Part shown: positions 23,401-34,883 of the stretch, piece after piece
Layout of the letters: the number at the start of each line of letters is the position of its first letter
Position numbering within the stretch: position 1 is the stretch's first letter
Origin: Pratylenchus scribneri
Lineage: Eukaryota > Nematoda > Chromadorea > Rhabditida > Pratylenchidae
Assembly: GCA_030063045.1 (NCBI GenBank)
Contig: JAQSEB010000127.1
Span: 186,001 to 250,000 of the forward strand
Length of the DNA stretch: 64,000 nucleotides
Reading direction: 5' to 3'
The notes under the pieces: model-generated
Databases searched by the model: none
Seen by the model: only the letters and a program-made list of their open reading frames with translations
Told to the model about the DNA's origin: nothing
Program-made: the position numbers and the translations under genes

Positions 23401-25564
23401 TCGGATTTTATGGCCATAAAACCTATTTTTCAGCCATTTTGGCCATAGCTCATATCTCGGTATAGGGATGTCCTAAAATTATGAACTAAACGTCATATTA
23501 TAGAGAATTTTATTGGCTATAATATTGGTAAATGTTTCCTAGGCCTAAAAATTTTTTGAAATTTTTTATCGATTTTTTTCAAAAAATCCCGAATTTGGCC
23601 AATTTTCAATGGTCCATAACTCGGTTAGATGGAATCGTTGGACTTTGGCTCAGTTATCTTTTTTGATCACCATATCATAAAGTATCTCTATGCAAATTTT
23701 CAGATTTTTCTGACTACCTGAAAATTTTTGCGAATTCGCAATGCTAGGCCTGTAATGGGCAAAATACCTAGAATTTTCAGGTTAAGGGAAAAACCTAAAA
23801 ATTTGCACAAAAATACTTTATGATAGTGTGATCAAAAAACATAATTGGGCCATGTTCCAATATAGCCATATACCCGAGTTATGGCCCATTGAAAATTGGC
23901 CAAATTCGGGATTTTTCGAAAAAAATCGATAAAAAATTTCAAAAAATTTTTAAGCCTAGAAAACATTTACCAATATTATAGCCAATAAAATTCTCTATAA
24001 TATGACGTTTAGTTCATAATTTTAGGACATCCCTATACCGAGATATGAGCTATGGCCAAAATGGCTGAAAAATAGGTTTTATGGCCATAAAATCCGAGAT
24101 AAGCTCATTGGGCAGATAATTATATTGCGGTTTACATAATTTTAATTATTTTATTTAATTTTTAATAATAAAACTCTAAATTTGTATTAAAAATGAGTTT
24201 AAGAAATTAAAAAAATTACTCGCCGATGAGAGGAATTGAACACATGACCATAAAAGTATTCTACATACTTACCCCATACACCATCCAGGCATCTGCCTCT
24301 CTCTATTTCCAATCCAATAAATCGTCAAATTAAAAATTTTTATTGGCCATAAAACAGTAGGCGAGCTCATTCCGCAGATAAAAATAGCGGATTATGTGTA
24401 GGCATCCTATGGCCAAAAGACATGCCAAGTTTCATCAAAAAGGGCCACCTTAAGGTGAGGTACTTCCCTTGTCAGGGCAGAAATGGTCGCACATTTTTTT
24501 AGGGGTTTTTAATTTTTATCCTACTTTTAATTTCAAATTAAAAACTTTTAACTATATTTTCTAATAGTTTAAACACAGGGCCAATTAATACAAAAAGGAG
24601 AAATAAAAATATTAAAAATTAAATAAATTAGCCTAGACAAACTTTTTGATACGAAAATGCAAAAATCGATGACTTGAAAATGCAAAATTTTCAAATTCTG
24701 AATTTCCTTGACCATTTGTGTTCTTTCTGCCTATATATTACTTTTCTATCTATTTTTATTATAAAGGCAAATTTTGAGAAAAGCCACCCCATTTTAAAAC
24801 CATTTTTGAGGGCATTTATAGACCAAATTTTGGGTTTTCCCATGGTCGCACGATTTTTTCAACATTTTTCAATGCCACTTTTTTATATTCAGGGTGGGAT
24901 GCAAAATTTTTAGCAATTTATGAAGCCAAGATATAGATTTATTAATCCCGAAAATTTTATAAATTTTCATGTTCCCATTCTCGAGTTATGCCTTAAAGTA
25001 TTTTTCGTCAAAAAGTGGATTTTCAGGTTCAAAATGAATGGACCTTTTTTTAAAAAATTATAAAATAATTTAGGGAATTGTTAATAGTCCAATTATAATT
25101 GATATAAGGGTAAAAGAGATTGAAGAATTCGAATTTGAAAAGAAAATTGGATAAATCTTAAATTTAAGACCTAAAAAATCGATTTGAAAATAGTAACAGA
25201 ACTTTTGGTCCACCCTGTAAATTTTATCCTTTTTTTTTTGTTCAAATTCTCCCCCACCTGTCCTCTTCGGCTTGAGACAAATGTTCTTTGAGGGCAACAC
25301 AACTTCGCAGCAATTGTCGTTTATTGTTCACACTGGTCAGCACATCCCGCCCAAATTGTTGACGAATTTTTTCGGCCACATGATCCACCAAAATTGCGTC
25401 AATGTCGCGTCCGCCCAAATCACGTTTTCCGCCAGTTTTGATCACTCGAAAATTGCGATTTTCAACGCGCATGACCACCGCATCGAATGTTCCACCGCCA
25501 AAGTCATAGACCAAAATTGTATAGCCATCACGTTGATTTTGATGGAAGCCATAGGCATAGCCAG
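20401..25564 (-). CDS. Hsp70-family chaperone, 5'-truncated (lobe I missing)
   Basis: Five minus-strand exons: 25258-25564, 22279-22577, 21784-21950, 21110-21451, 20401-20514; 408 residues in frame to a stop. It begins at a splice acceptor with AGYAYGFHQNQRDGYTILVY, the point where many hsp70 genes read NEPTA|AG.AYG. The phosphate-2 motif DFGGGTFD, the LGGRDID segment and the adenosine motif LLVGGSSKIP are intact, followed by a substrate-binding part (IPLSIGLALEDG, a degenerate ITPGKAD-like block) and a helical lid. The C-terminus has no EEVD or KDEL signal. The exons for the first about 170 residues, with the phosphate-1 motif and catalytic Lys, are not found upstream; instead gene 1 starts there in the opposite direction. 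A functional full-length protein would need exons outside this locus. Intron 1 is 2.68 kb because of a nested transposon. Confidence 0.82.
23288..24472. mobile_element. Foldback element nested in the Tc1/mariner-like element
   Basis: Long inverted arms: the left begins ACAAGGGAAGTACCTCACCT and the right, read on the other strand, begins with the same 20 bases. Pairing continues through CCATTTTGGCCATAGCTCAT, the GGATGTCCTAAAATTATGAA block and CATTTACCAATATTATAGCC. The right arm is interrupted by a 240-bp insert. The central region near 23740-23770 is the turn-round point. Fragments of the same family are in an intron of receptor copy A (about 4590-4860). Confidence 0.88.
24121..24362 (-). mobile_element. 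tRNA-like SINE insert in the foldback element
   Basis: The insert interrupts the right arm of the foldback element. It is flanked by a near-repeat: AAGCTCATTGGGCAGATAA at 24101-24119 and GAGCTCATTCCGCAGATAA at 24363-24381, about 16 of 19 matching, which looks like a target duplication of retroposon size. On the minus strand it carries TGGATGGTGTATGGGGT (A-box-like) and GTGTTCAATTCC (B-box-like), then a T-run. The tRNA stems do not pair well, so this is a tRNA-derived SINE rather than a functional tRNA gene. Confidence 0.55.
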
Positions 25565-25673
25565 CTGAATTAATGGGAAGTACAATAAATTAAAAAGGAA
25601 TAAAGAACAGCAACAAGTGCACGGAAGTGATCATCGCAAATCGCAGCAGAAATATTTGATTGGTATACTGAGT

Positions 25674-28600
25674 ATGGGCGCAAAAACAACCGAGGTAAAT
25701 AATGTTTTAATTTATTTAAAAATAAAACAAAATTTAAAATAGAATAAAATTTAGCATTATAAATACAATAAAATAATATAATATTTTATATCCTATTTTA
25801 AGTGTTCCATTTTCGAGTTTCAACCGTATCAATCTCCAAAATTGATCAAAAATATTGGCTGTTGCGATTTTGGCGGCGATGATTTCACCGAAGCATTGAT
25901 GAACCAATATTTGAAGATATATGAAAATGGAATCCGCAATGAATTGGCCGCTGGAAATAAAATTAAATCATTGACGAAGAAATTTTGGGAAAGTTGCGAA
26001 GAAGCAAAAAAAGCATTGTCACACTTGAATCTGGATGATACAAAGTAAGTTCCGGCTTTAATTTATGACACAAAAAGCATTTTTATAATATTAGTCAAAT
26101 TATGTATTCGGAATGAAACACAAAAACTTTCTGGAAGGAAACACATTTTTCTAGAAAAAAATTTTCCGGAAAGAAATAAATTTTCCGGAATGAAAAACAT
26201 TTTCCTTAAAAGAAATACATTTCCCGGTATCACATTTTTCTAGATGGAAACACATTTTCCGGAAAGAAATAAATTTTCCGGAATGAAACACATTTTCTAG
26301 AATGAAACATTTTTCTAGATTGAAACACATTTTCCGGAATGAAACACATTTTCCGGAAAGAAATAAATTTTCCGGAAAGAAACACATTTTCTAAAAAAAC
26401 ACATTTTCCGGAATGAAACACATGTTTTTAAAAGAAATACATTTCCCGGGATGAAACACATTTTCCGGAAAGAAACACATATTTTTAAAAGAAATACATT
26501 TCCCGGGATAAAAAACATTTTCCGGAAAGAAACACATATTTTTAAAAGAAATACATTAACCGGAATGAAAAACATTTTTCGAGAATGAAACATTTTTCTA
26601 GATTGAAACACATTTTCCAGAATGAAACACATTTTCCGGAAAGAAACACATTTTCCGGAAAAGAAACACATTTTCCGGAAAAGAAACACATTTTCCGGAA
26701 AGAAACACATTTTCTGGAAAAAAAACACATTTTCCGGAACTGGGTTGAAAATACAAAATAAATTTTTCTGGATTAAGACGCAATAAATTTTGTTAATATT
26801 CAGATTCATAAATCCAATTTGCGATCAAGGCGATGACGATGATACATTGTGCGTCGAAAAATTTGAACACTTTTGCGCTCAAGTATTTGCCAAGCTGGAA
26901 CAATTGTTTAATCAATGCTTTGCTCCATTTTATGGAAAATTGGAATCATTTCTTTTGGCCGGTGGTTCAAGTCAGCTAAGGCAAATTCGCAATTTGATTG
27001 CAAAATATGTTGGTCACCAGTGCCAAGTGCTCAACGCATCCGCTTATGTAAGAACAATTTTTTAATATGTATAAATTATTTAAATTTCACCAGGAACCAA
27101 CAATGCTAGCCCAAAAAGGAGCAGCAGTGAAGGCGGCACAAATGTCCTTTGTCAGAGCAAATATTCCAATGCCAAAATATTTTGCTCAGCTTTCTATGAA
27201 TGAATGGCTCTACCGAAGCATCCAAATTTCGCACAATAGTGGCGTGCATATTTCTGTGGCATTTCCAAATACGCAATTGCCTTTGGACTATGAACATTTG
27301 GCAGCCTGTGGACATTCGGTGGTTAATCAAATAATGCCCAGAGAAATGGCCAAAATTCACGTAATAATGGATTATTTTATGGAATACCACTACAAATTTT
27401 ATTTTTTAAGATTTTTGAGATCAACTTTTCATCGGCCCATTTGGGAAGCATCCAATTGAGTGAGAATGCAATTTATTTGGCAACTGATAAAAATGGCATT
27501 GTTTTGATCAAAAATTGCTTACAAAATTGGGAAATGCCTTCCCCTCTTCTTTTGAATGACGATGAATTTGCACAAGCTTATACTGAAGTGATGAAATATG
27601 AGGAAGGAATCAAGAATGCCCTAAAAGAGAAGGAAATCCGGGAAAAACAACGAATAGCAGATGCCGAGAGAAAAAGACTGGAAGAAAAGAAAAGGAAGGA
27701 AGACGAACGAAAACGAAAGGAGGAAGAAGAACGGAAAAGGAAAGAAGAAGAAGATCGGCAAAGAAAAGAGGCTGAACAAAAAAAGAGAAGGGAAGAAGCA
27801 GCAGAGAGGAAAAGGAAAGCGGCGGAAGAAAAGAAGAGAAAGGAGGAAGAAGAACGGGCAAAAAAGGAGGCGGAAGAAAAGAAGAGAAAGGAAGAAGAAG
27901 AACGCAAAAGAAATGAGGAGGAAGCAAATGATGGAACACGCCCTTTTACTTTTATTTGGCCATTTCATTATTGCCGAAATGTTGAACTGCAGGTCATTAA
28001 TTTAAATTTATCTAATATTAATTAATAATAAAAAATTCTTAATAAAAAAAGGTTTCGTATTTATATTAAATAATTTTTGTCATGAACTTTTCATTATCTA
28101 TTATTTTTAAGGGATCATGGGACGGATGGAAAAGAAGAATTGAAATGGAGAGAACTACAAATGGAAATGATGGTTTCTTTCACAAAATGAAGCTTAAGCC
28201 TGGATATTATGAATTTCAATTTTTTGTGGACAATGCCCGCACAACTTCCTATTTGTATCAAAAACGAATCAATAGCTATGGCACTTTGAACAACTATATC
28301 ACGATTGATGATTTTAAATCTCTGGGCGATAAAGGAGGTGAATAGCTAAAAATTAATTTTTTTTAAATTTAATATAGAAAAATGAGCTTAGCATTCACTG
28401 TTGTGAACAATTTTTCTGGTTCATTTTTTAAGAAATAATTTTAAAAAATCAAGATAAATAATAAGACTTTTCTGACAAATTTTTACACAATAATAAAATA
28501 TGCTTAAGTTAGGGTTTAATACGCGATGGAGTCCTTTTATAAATTATTTCTAGGAAGTGGCAACCAATCATCCACAGCAACAAATCATCAATCGGACCCT

Positions 28601-28834
28601 GGCCATTCTTCACAACATGAACAACAATCGACATATGCAGGAAAAGTGAAAGGAACACAAAAAGGCCAAGGCAATGATGGGTCGAGTTCATCGTCGATGC
28701 AGGGCAAAAACAATGAAATGACCGGCAACAATGGACAATCATCTTCAAAACAATCAAATGGAAAGAAGGAAGAAGATGAGAAGAAAGGCGGGTACTCATT
28801 ACGTAGCTTGTCTAAATATTTTTTGCCACATTGA
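25674..28834 (+). CDS. Gene 1: Hsp70/Hsp110-like fragment + coiled coil + CBM48-like domain + polar tail
   Basis: Exons 25674(or further 5')-25694, 25803-26044, 26804-27047, 27094-27360, 27411-27992, 28112-28337, 28554-28834; from the ATG at 25674 this is 620 residues. The first part (MGAKTTECSIFEF, CCDFGGDDFTEALMNQY, FLLAGGSSQLRQIRNLI, QKGAAVKAAQ) follows nucleotide-binding lobe II of the divergent Hsp110/Grp170 type; lobe I is absent. A degenerate substrate-binding part follows. Residues about 322-430 are a highly charged Lys/Glu/Arg coiled coil. Residues about 431-525 match the AMPK-beta glycogen-binding domain: TRPFTFIWPF, ELQGSWDGWKRRIEM, LKPGYYEFQFFVD, and a final GTLNNYITI strand. The last exon is joined in phase (GDKGG|SGNQSS) and encodes a Ser/Gln/Asn/Gly-rich tail ending YSLRSLSKYFLPH. 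The reading frame is open upstream of the ATG from an acceptor near 25647, so the real first exon may differ or be trans-spliced. A likely poly(A) signal AATAAA is at 28976. Confidence 0.78.
26108..26745. repeat. About 19-bp CCGGAAA minisatellite in gene 1 intron
   Basis: Some 30 degenerate copies of a unit like AAACACATTTTCCGGAAAG, with variants ending GAATG, and some longer sub-units (AAACACATATTTTTAAAAG). It fills most of the intron between 26044 and 26804. The palindromic TTTCCGGAAA core also occurs in the 49-bp repeat at 12.84-13.05 kb, and a remnant with TTTTCCGGGATGAAAC is in gene 2 intron 15 (about 35600-35660). Confidence 0.92.
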
Positions 28835-31800
28835 CTTTTATCTCAAATTCAACAAATGAAATTATCATATTTTCATCCTAAATCATCATTGAATTTATTA
28901 AATTTTGACATGATCATCTAAAAAGCATTCATTTATTCCATCTTCATCAATTTTATTGCATTTTGAAATATTTTGAATAAATTTTACACCTTCAAATATT
29001 TATGAATATATTAATTGTTTTTTTTATATCAAACTTATTTTGTTTACCATGTTTTAATATAAAATTTACTCACTTTTTAGTCCCAATATATTTTAAACAA
29101 TTAAAATGCTTGGAATCAGTTTTGGCACATCAACTATATCTTACGCATTTGCTGCCGGAGAGGGCAATGAACAACCAAAAATTGTTGGACAACCAGGTGT
29201 GGTTTTTAATTTTAAAATGAATTTTTTTACACTAGCTTTTATTTTTTTCAACTAAAAATTTCCATTTAATTTTTTATAGCTATATTATAAATAAGTTAGC
29301 ATGGATAGATTTGGGTTAGGATTAGGAAAGGTTTTAAATGAACTTTGATTTAGCTATGTTCGAATTTTAAACACTTACGAATTATTAATGCCAAAAAATT
29401 ATTTAAGGCCAAACGTTTCAAAATGTAAAAAAATATTTTAATTTTAAGAAAGTTCCTGTATCTTTTTCAATCGTAATAAGGATGCAATTTTTGTTGGAAA
29501 GCGAGCAGAAATGTGGAAATTGTCGAGCCAAGGTCAAGCAATTTACGGTAAGTGAAATTTTACGAATTTTTCATATTCGAATTAACTATGGTAAAATTTT
29601 AAACAATTTGATTGAGCCTCCTTTAATAGAGCATTTTGCTATCAAAATAATTCATCAAAATCATATTTGACCAAAATTACGGCAAAAAGCATCCCGATTT
29701 AGGAAGCCAATCTTTTGATCAAACTCATTTTACTATCAAAATCAAATCCATAAATTCTTTCAATCAACACATTCAAATAATTTAAAACAAAGTTAAATTA
29801 AAAATTAGTTATATGGAAGAATTTTATATAAATTATTTAAACTTTAATTTTTTAATTTAATTTTTTTTTATTAATTATAGATTTCAAACGTCTAATTGGT
29901 CAAAAATTTGCACATGAATCCGTGGATGATTGGCAAAAAGCAGTGCCAAATGTTCCAATTAAACCAATATTTGGTGGGAAACCTGTCTTCGAAATTGTTC
30001 AAAATGGGGAAAACAAAATCAAAGGGACAGAACAAATTATGGCCCAGATATTGACTAAAATTCGTCAACAAGCTGAAAAGGTAGGTCATACGCTCAATAT
30101 TTTGAAATGGATTATATATTCGCCAAAATTAAGCACAAATTTTAAAAGAAGTTTTGGGTTAATTTTGGAGCGACTTAACACAAATAATAATTGACCCAAT
30201 TTCAATCATAGGCCAAAAGGCCATTTTAATAAATTATACCAGCACTTATAAATGCGACCTATTCCATGGTAAAGATAAATATTGTCTTTGGAAAATAAGA
30301 TTGACGAATAATTCCCAGAAACAAAATAATTAATAAAATTAGATTTCATAAAAAATTGAAAAATATTTACAATTAATTTAAAAATAAAATTGACCTTTTT
30401 CTTTTTTTTCAGATCCTTTACGATGATTTGGTGAGAATGTTTCAGCCAATTTTGTTAATTGAGGATGTCCACTTGCAAAATGTGGTTTTGACTGTGCCTG
30501 CCTCCTTCAAAATGGCACAAAAACGAGCAATCGAAGAGGCCGCTGCAATTGCTGGTTTCGAACAAATTCAATTGGTGGAGGAAAGTTTTGCCGGTGAGCA
30601 CAATTAATTAATATAAAAAATAATGAAATAAATAACTGAAAATACGCACATAAATTATTCGATTTTTTAAATGAAAATTAATTTTAAATTAAGCCACTTT
30701 GCTAAAATTATATAGCCCTGATATAATGAATTGATCAGAGGAACAATTTGATGGAAATTTTTAAAAAAGTTAAAAGCAAAATCGATAATTTTCGTTTTTT
30801 GGCCAATTATTTTTTGAATTTCTGAATTTAAAATCATATCAAAAACTCTACAATTATCCTGAATTAAAAATTATTAAAATTTGCAAAAATTTAATTACTA
30901 TATATATAAATAAATTTTATTTAATTTCCAGCTGGACTTGGATTTGTGCACGAAAATCCTCGATTTTCTGGAATTTTATTGGTTTTCAATTTTGGCGCCG
31001 GCTTCTTGGACATTTCCATTTTGAATTTGATCGACGATTGCAAATTGGCCAATTTTATGGAAAATAAACGAATTGAAATTTTGGGAATGGCCGGCGATGG
31101 TCAATTGGGCGGACTCGACATTGATGCAAAAATTGCAGAACATTTCGCAGTAAAAATAGAACAGAAATTTCCGGACATGATTTTGATTGGAAATACAAAA
31201 TTGTTGCACAAATTGCGAATCGATGGCAAAGAATTAAAGGAGAAAATGTAAGTAAAATAATTTAAAAAAAAATAAAATAGACACAAATTTTTCTTATAAT
31301 TTATTTTTAATAAAAATATATGATTTGGGAGTCCTCCGAAGAATAAAATTATTAAATATTTTGCAAAAAATTTGGGATTATATCTAATAAAATACAACAA
31401 AAATTTAAGCCAATAATTTTAATTTTTTTAACATGATAATATTTAAAAATGATAAAAAATTAAGTTTCACATTTAATGAGGATGTTTGCCTTGAAATGGA
31501 CGAATTGGAAATGGATGAAGAAGAATTGACAATGACCATTCAAGAATTGGAAGAAATTTGTGCGCCAATTTGCGAAAAAGCCATCCAAATTTTGATGCGT
31601 TTATTGAAGAATACGGAATTGGATGGATTACGGCTGCATAATATTTCAAAGGTAGGAATAATTAATTGAGTTATGAAAAATATTTCATTAAAAAATAAAA
31701 TTTTTAATAGAATCGAAAATACCATTCATTTTTTCTTATTTTCATTTTTAAAAATATATTAAAATAAAAACAAAACTTGTTAACATTAAGTTTTTGGATT

Positions 31801-34800
31801 TGAAAAATATGGCAAATAATTTTATAATTTTGAAGGAAAAAATCTAAAATATCATAAAAATATTTTTTTAATTTTAAAAATTTTATCCTTGAGGAAAAAA
31901 TAAAATTTTGGAATTTTTTAAAAATATTGCAAAATATGTTGATGAGTAAAATATATAAAAATTCGTTAAAAATGGAAAAAACCTAACTAAATAAATATAA
32001 ATAGATTGAACAAATTTACATAATTTAAGGTTCTCCTTACCGGCGGCACTTCTCGAATTCCACTTATCAAAAGATTATTAATGGAAAATGGATTTGCTGA
32101 ACAAATATTGTGCACAAATTTCGATATGGGAATTGCCGCAAAAGGCGCCGCAATTTTTGGCTCAAAATTGGTAGACGAATTAATAATATTAATTAAAATA
32201 TTTATTTCCAGGGAAAAATGTTATCCCCAAATTGTGGTCAACTTTTTCATGGATTGGACATTCTTTTGCCAATGCATTCCAAATTTATTGTTCTCTTCCC
32301 TCCGGGCACATCATTCCCAACCGGATTCACAACATCCTCACCTGTTCCAATTTCCTGCCAAACATCCGAGGATGGACAAAGTTGCATTCGATTGGAGGTA
32401 GGTGATGAAGGAAAATTAATTATTTACAAAGATTGGCTGAATTGAAAAAAAATTGCAAAACAGTAATAAAAAAATCAATAATGTTTCGGTTTGTCCTAGA
32501 GAAACCTAAAGTAATAATATACCAGTGAAATTGAAAAAACTCACCAATACTTACCAAATGGTTTATAATTTAAATTTTAATGGTTTGTTCACAATTAAAT
32601 AGCAAAATTTATATTTGTTTCAAGACTTCTTAACTATGGTGTTAAGTGTTAAGTCAAACATTAATCGATGCATTCGACATTTTCAATTTTCTATTCGATA
32701 TTTTCATCCCAATTAGATTGAGTTAATATTTTCATAAAATAATTGATGAATTTACCCATAAGCCATAACTTTTATCCAAATGTTGGCATTTTTAAGACCA
32801 AATATTTAGGCAAATTGCTTAAAAAATGCTTTTTTAGCATGTAATTGAAAAGTTTGTTTTATTCAAATTCAATCGTTATATGGGTAAATTATACAATTTT
32901 CCAATTTGATATTTCTCAATACAAATTTTTATTAAAGTTTTATGAATGCGGTGAATTTTTGGTCTCTGTCACTGTCTATGGGCTTCCACCAGAATCGAAG
33001 GCGGGAACAGTGAAAGTTGATTTGGAGATTGGATTAACCCGAAATGGGCTTCCCCACGTGGAATGTTTGCAAATCAGTTATCCAACAAATTCCTCGACTT
33101 TTCGAGTTCGACCATTGCCATTGGAATTTGGCCATTTTCATGGATGCAAATTGCCATCATCTTCAAATGATGAAATGAGCCAAAAATTGATTTATGATGA
33201 AGAAATGAAAGAAAATATTCCGGTAATTACTTTTTTTTTGCAAAATAATCAATTTTTCTATACAAATGCAAACTGAAAAAAAATTAAATTTGATTAAATT
33301 TAAATTTTGGGTTTACTAAATCAAATATTTTGTAATAAAATTCTAAAATAAAAATATTTTCCTAGCCTTTTTAGAGGTCATATTCTCATCACAAAAATTT
33401 TATTTCTCAAAACAAATATTTTTTAATTATTGAATTAAATTTTTAATAAACTATCGATAAGTTGTAGCAATTTTTAAACATCAAATTCCCCTTAAATAAA
33501 TTTTTAATCTTGCAAAAAATATCTAACTTAAAGATAAAATTAAATTTTATTTTTGGAAAAATTTTTGAAAACAAAAAATTATTAATTTAATATAAAATTA
33601 TTTGTTTTATTTTTAAGCCACAAAATCCAAAATTGGAAAATACTGAAAGGAAATGTCCAATCTGCTTTAATGAATTTGACCTAAATGAACATCGCATCTT
33701 TTGCGAACCAATTTATACTAAAGGTAAAAAATATTTTTATTATTTTTTTTATTAATAATAATATTTATTTTTAGAGGTATATTCACAAAAACGGCATTCA
33801 ATTTGTGCGCAATGTGTTATTCAAAATGCAACCATTTCGATGCATAGAGCATCGGCTCTCGGAGGCGCAGGTCTACCATGTATGGCAACGAAATGCGCAA
33901 ATGTTCTCACACTCGGTACAAAAAATTCAATAAAAATTCATAGCCTAAAGAAAAGAAACTGAATTACCTTTTTTTAACTTTTAAAATATTATTACTATTA
34001 TTTTAAAATTATAATTTATCTAAATTTTTATTTAAGCTCAAATGCGACAAATTCTTCCTGAAGATATTTTGGAACGATTCGAAGAGTTGGCAATTGAATA
34101 TTCCATTGAAAATGTCGACAACTTGGAAAGGTGAGAAAGAAAAATTTACCATGAATTTTTATAAATTTTTTGGTAAATTTCATGTCCTGTTCGATACATA
34201 TTTCATACCGATTACATCTTTTTGAAAAAAAACGAAAAAAAGATTTTAATAAAAAAATATTTCTCATCAGTAGATAAACGAGAACATTAAAAACAACTCA
34301 TAAAACACAAAATAATTTTTATTTTTCTGTTGATAATTTTGTTCACCATTTTCCCCTATTCATTTCGATTGCACATACTTAGTTCGCCTACCAATAGAAA
34401 CTCATTTTACATATAATAGTTTAGTTAAATTTAAGCTTTGATAATTGGAAAAATGGATGAGTAAAATCAAAATTCAGATGAAATAAAAAAACTATTTATA
34501 AATATTTTTAAATATAATAATCCCGAATTAAAAAATATTATATGTTTAATCATTTTAAGATGCACAAATTGCAATTTTCGGATGATTGTGGAGAGCAATT
34601 CGGCCGAAATGCCCGTATTTCGCTGCCCTGAATGCAATTATAAATTGTGCCGAAAATGCAAATTCCCATGGAATAAAGAAGAACATTTTGGACGAAGTTG
34701 CGAACAATTAGAGGAGGCAGAAAGGGAACGAATTCGGTTGGAGGAGGAAAGAATCAGATTGGAAGAAGAAAGACGAAGCAATGAAGAGAGGATGGAAAAA

Positions 34801-34883
34801 TCGAAAAGGGAAACGTATGTTTCAATTTTAAATTTTAATTAAAAATTTAATTACAAATAGCAATAAAAACAATAATTTAGTGA
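27633..34883 (+). repeat. Tandem segmental duplication, left copy
   Basis: The segment from the GAAATCCGGG in the gene 1 coiled-coil exon to the TTTAGTGA in gene 2 intron 13 is repeated at 34882-42430. It spans the 3' end of gene 1 and the 5' three quarters of gene 2. Exons, introns and the intergenic spacer are all recognisably shared; coding exons match closely and introns differ by indels and a (TA)n expansion. Confidence 0.88.
28835..29105 (+). other. Short spacer between gene 1 and gene 2
   Basis: 271 bp with AATAAA at 28976-28981. The duplicate spacer between genes 2 and 3 is 36003-36296 (294 bp) and shares long blocks with it. Such short same-strand gaps are compatible with a nematode operon, but no SL2-type evidence can be read from DNA alone. 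Confidence 0.5.

Larger units (their letters stand above)
23110..25217. mobile_element. Tc1/mariner-like non-autonomous element, 2.1 kb
   Basis: Perfect 25-bp inverted termini beginning CAGGGTGGACCAAAAGTTCT and flanked by TA on both sides (23108-23109 and 25218-25219), the target duplication of the Tc1/mariner group. No transposase-sized ORF is present; the inside is largely another foldback element. The whole element sits in intron 1 of the minus-strand Hsp70 gene, and the splice sites around it remain intact. Confidence 0.88.

Noticed and set aside
26151..26809. Minus-strand ORFs of CVSFRKMCF type
   Set aside because: Products of the CCGGAAA minisatellite in the gene 1 intron.
27578..27968. 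Minus-strand Ser/Phe/Leu-rich ORFs of about 110 codons
   Set aside because: Antisense shadows of the Lys/Glu/Arg coiled-coil exon of gene 1.
28526..28834. Separate small gene starting MESFYKLFLGSGNQ
   Set aside because: The stretch from GSGNQSS follows a good acceptor (TTTCTAG) and joins in phase to the CBM48 exon (GDKGG|SG); in gene 2 the same place lacks the ATG, so it is read as the C-terminal exon.
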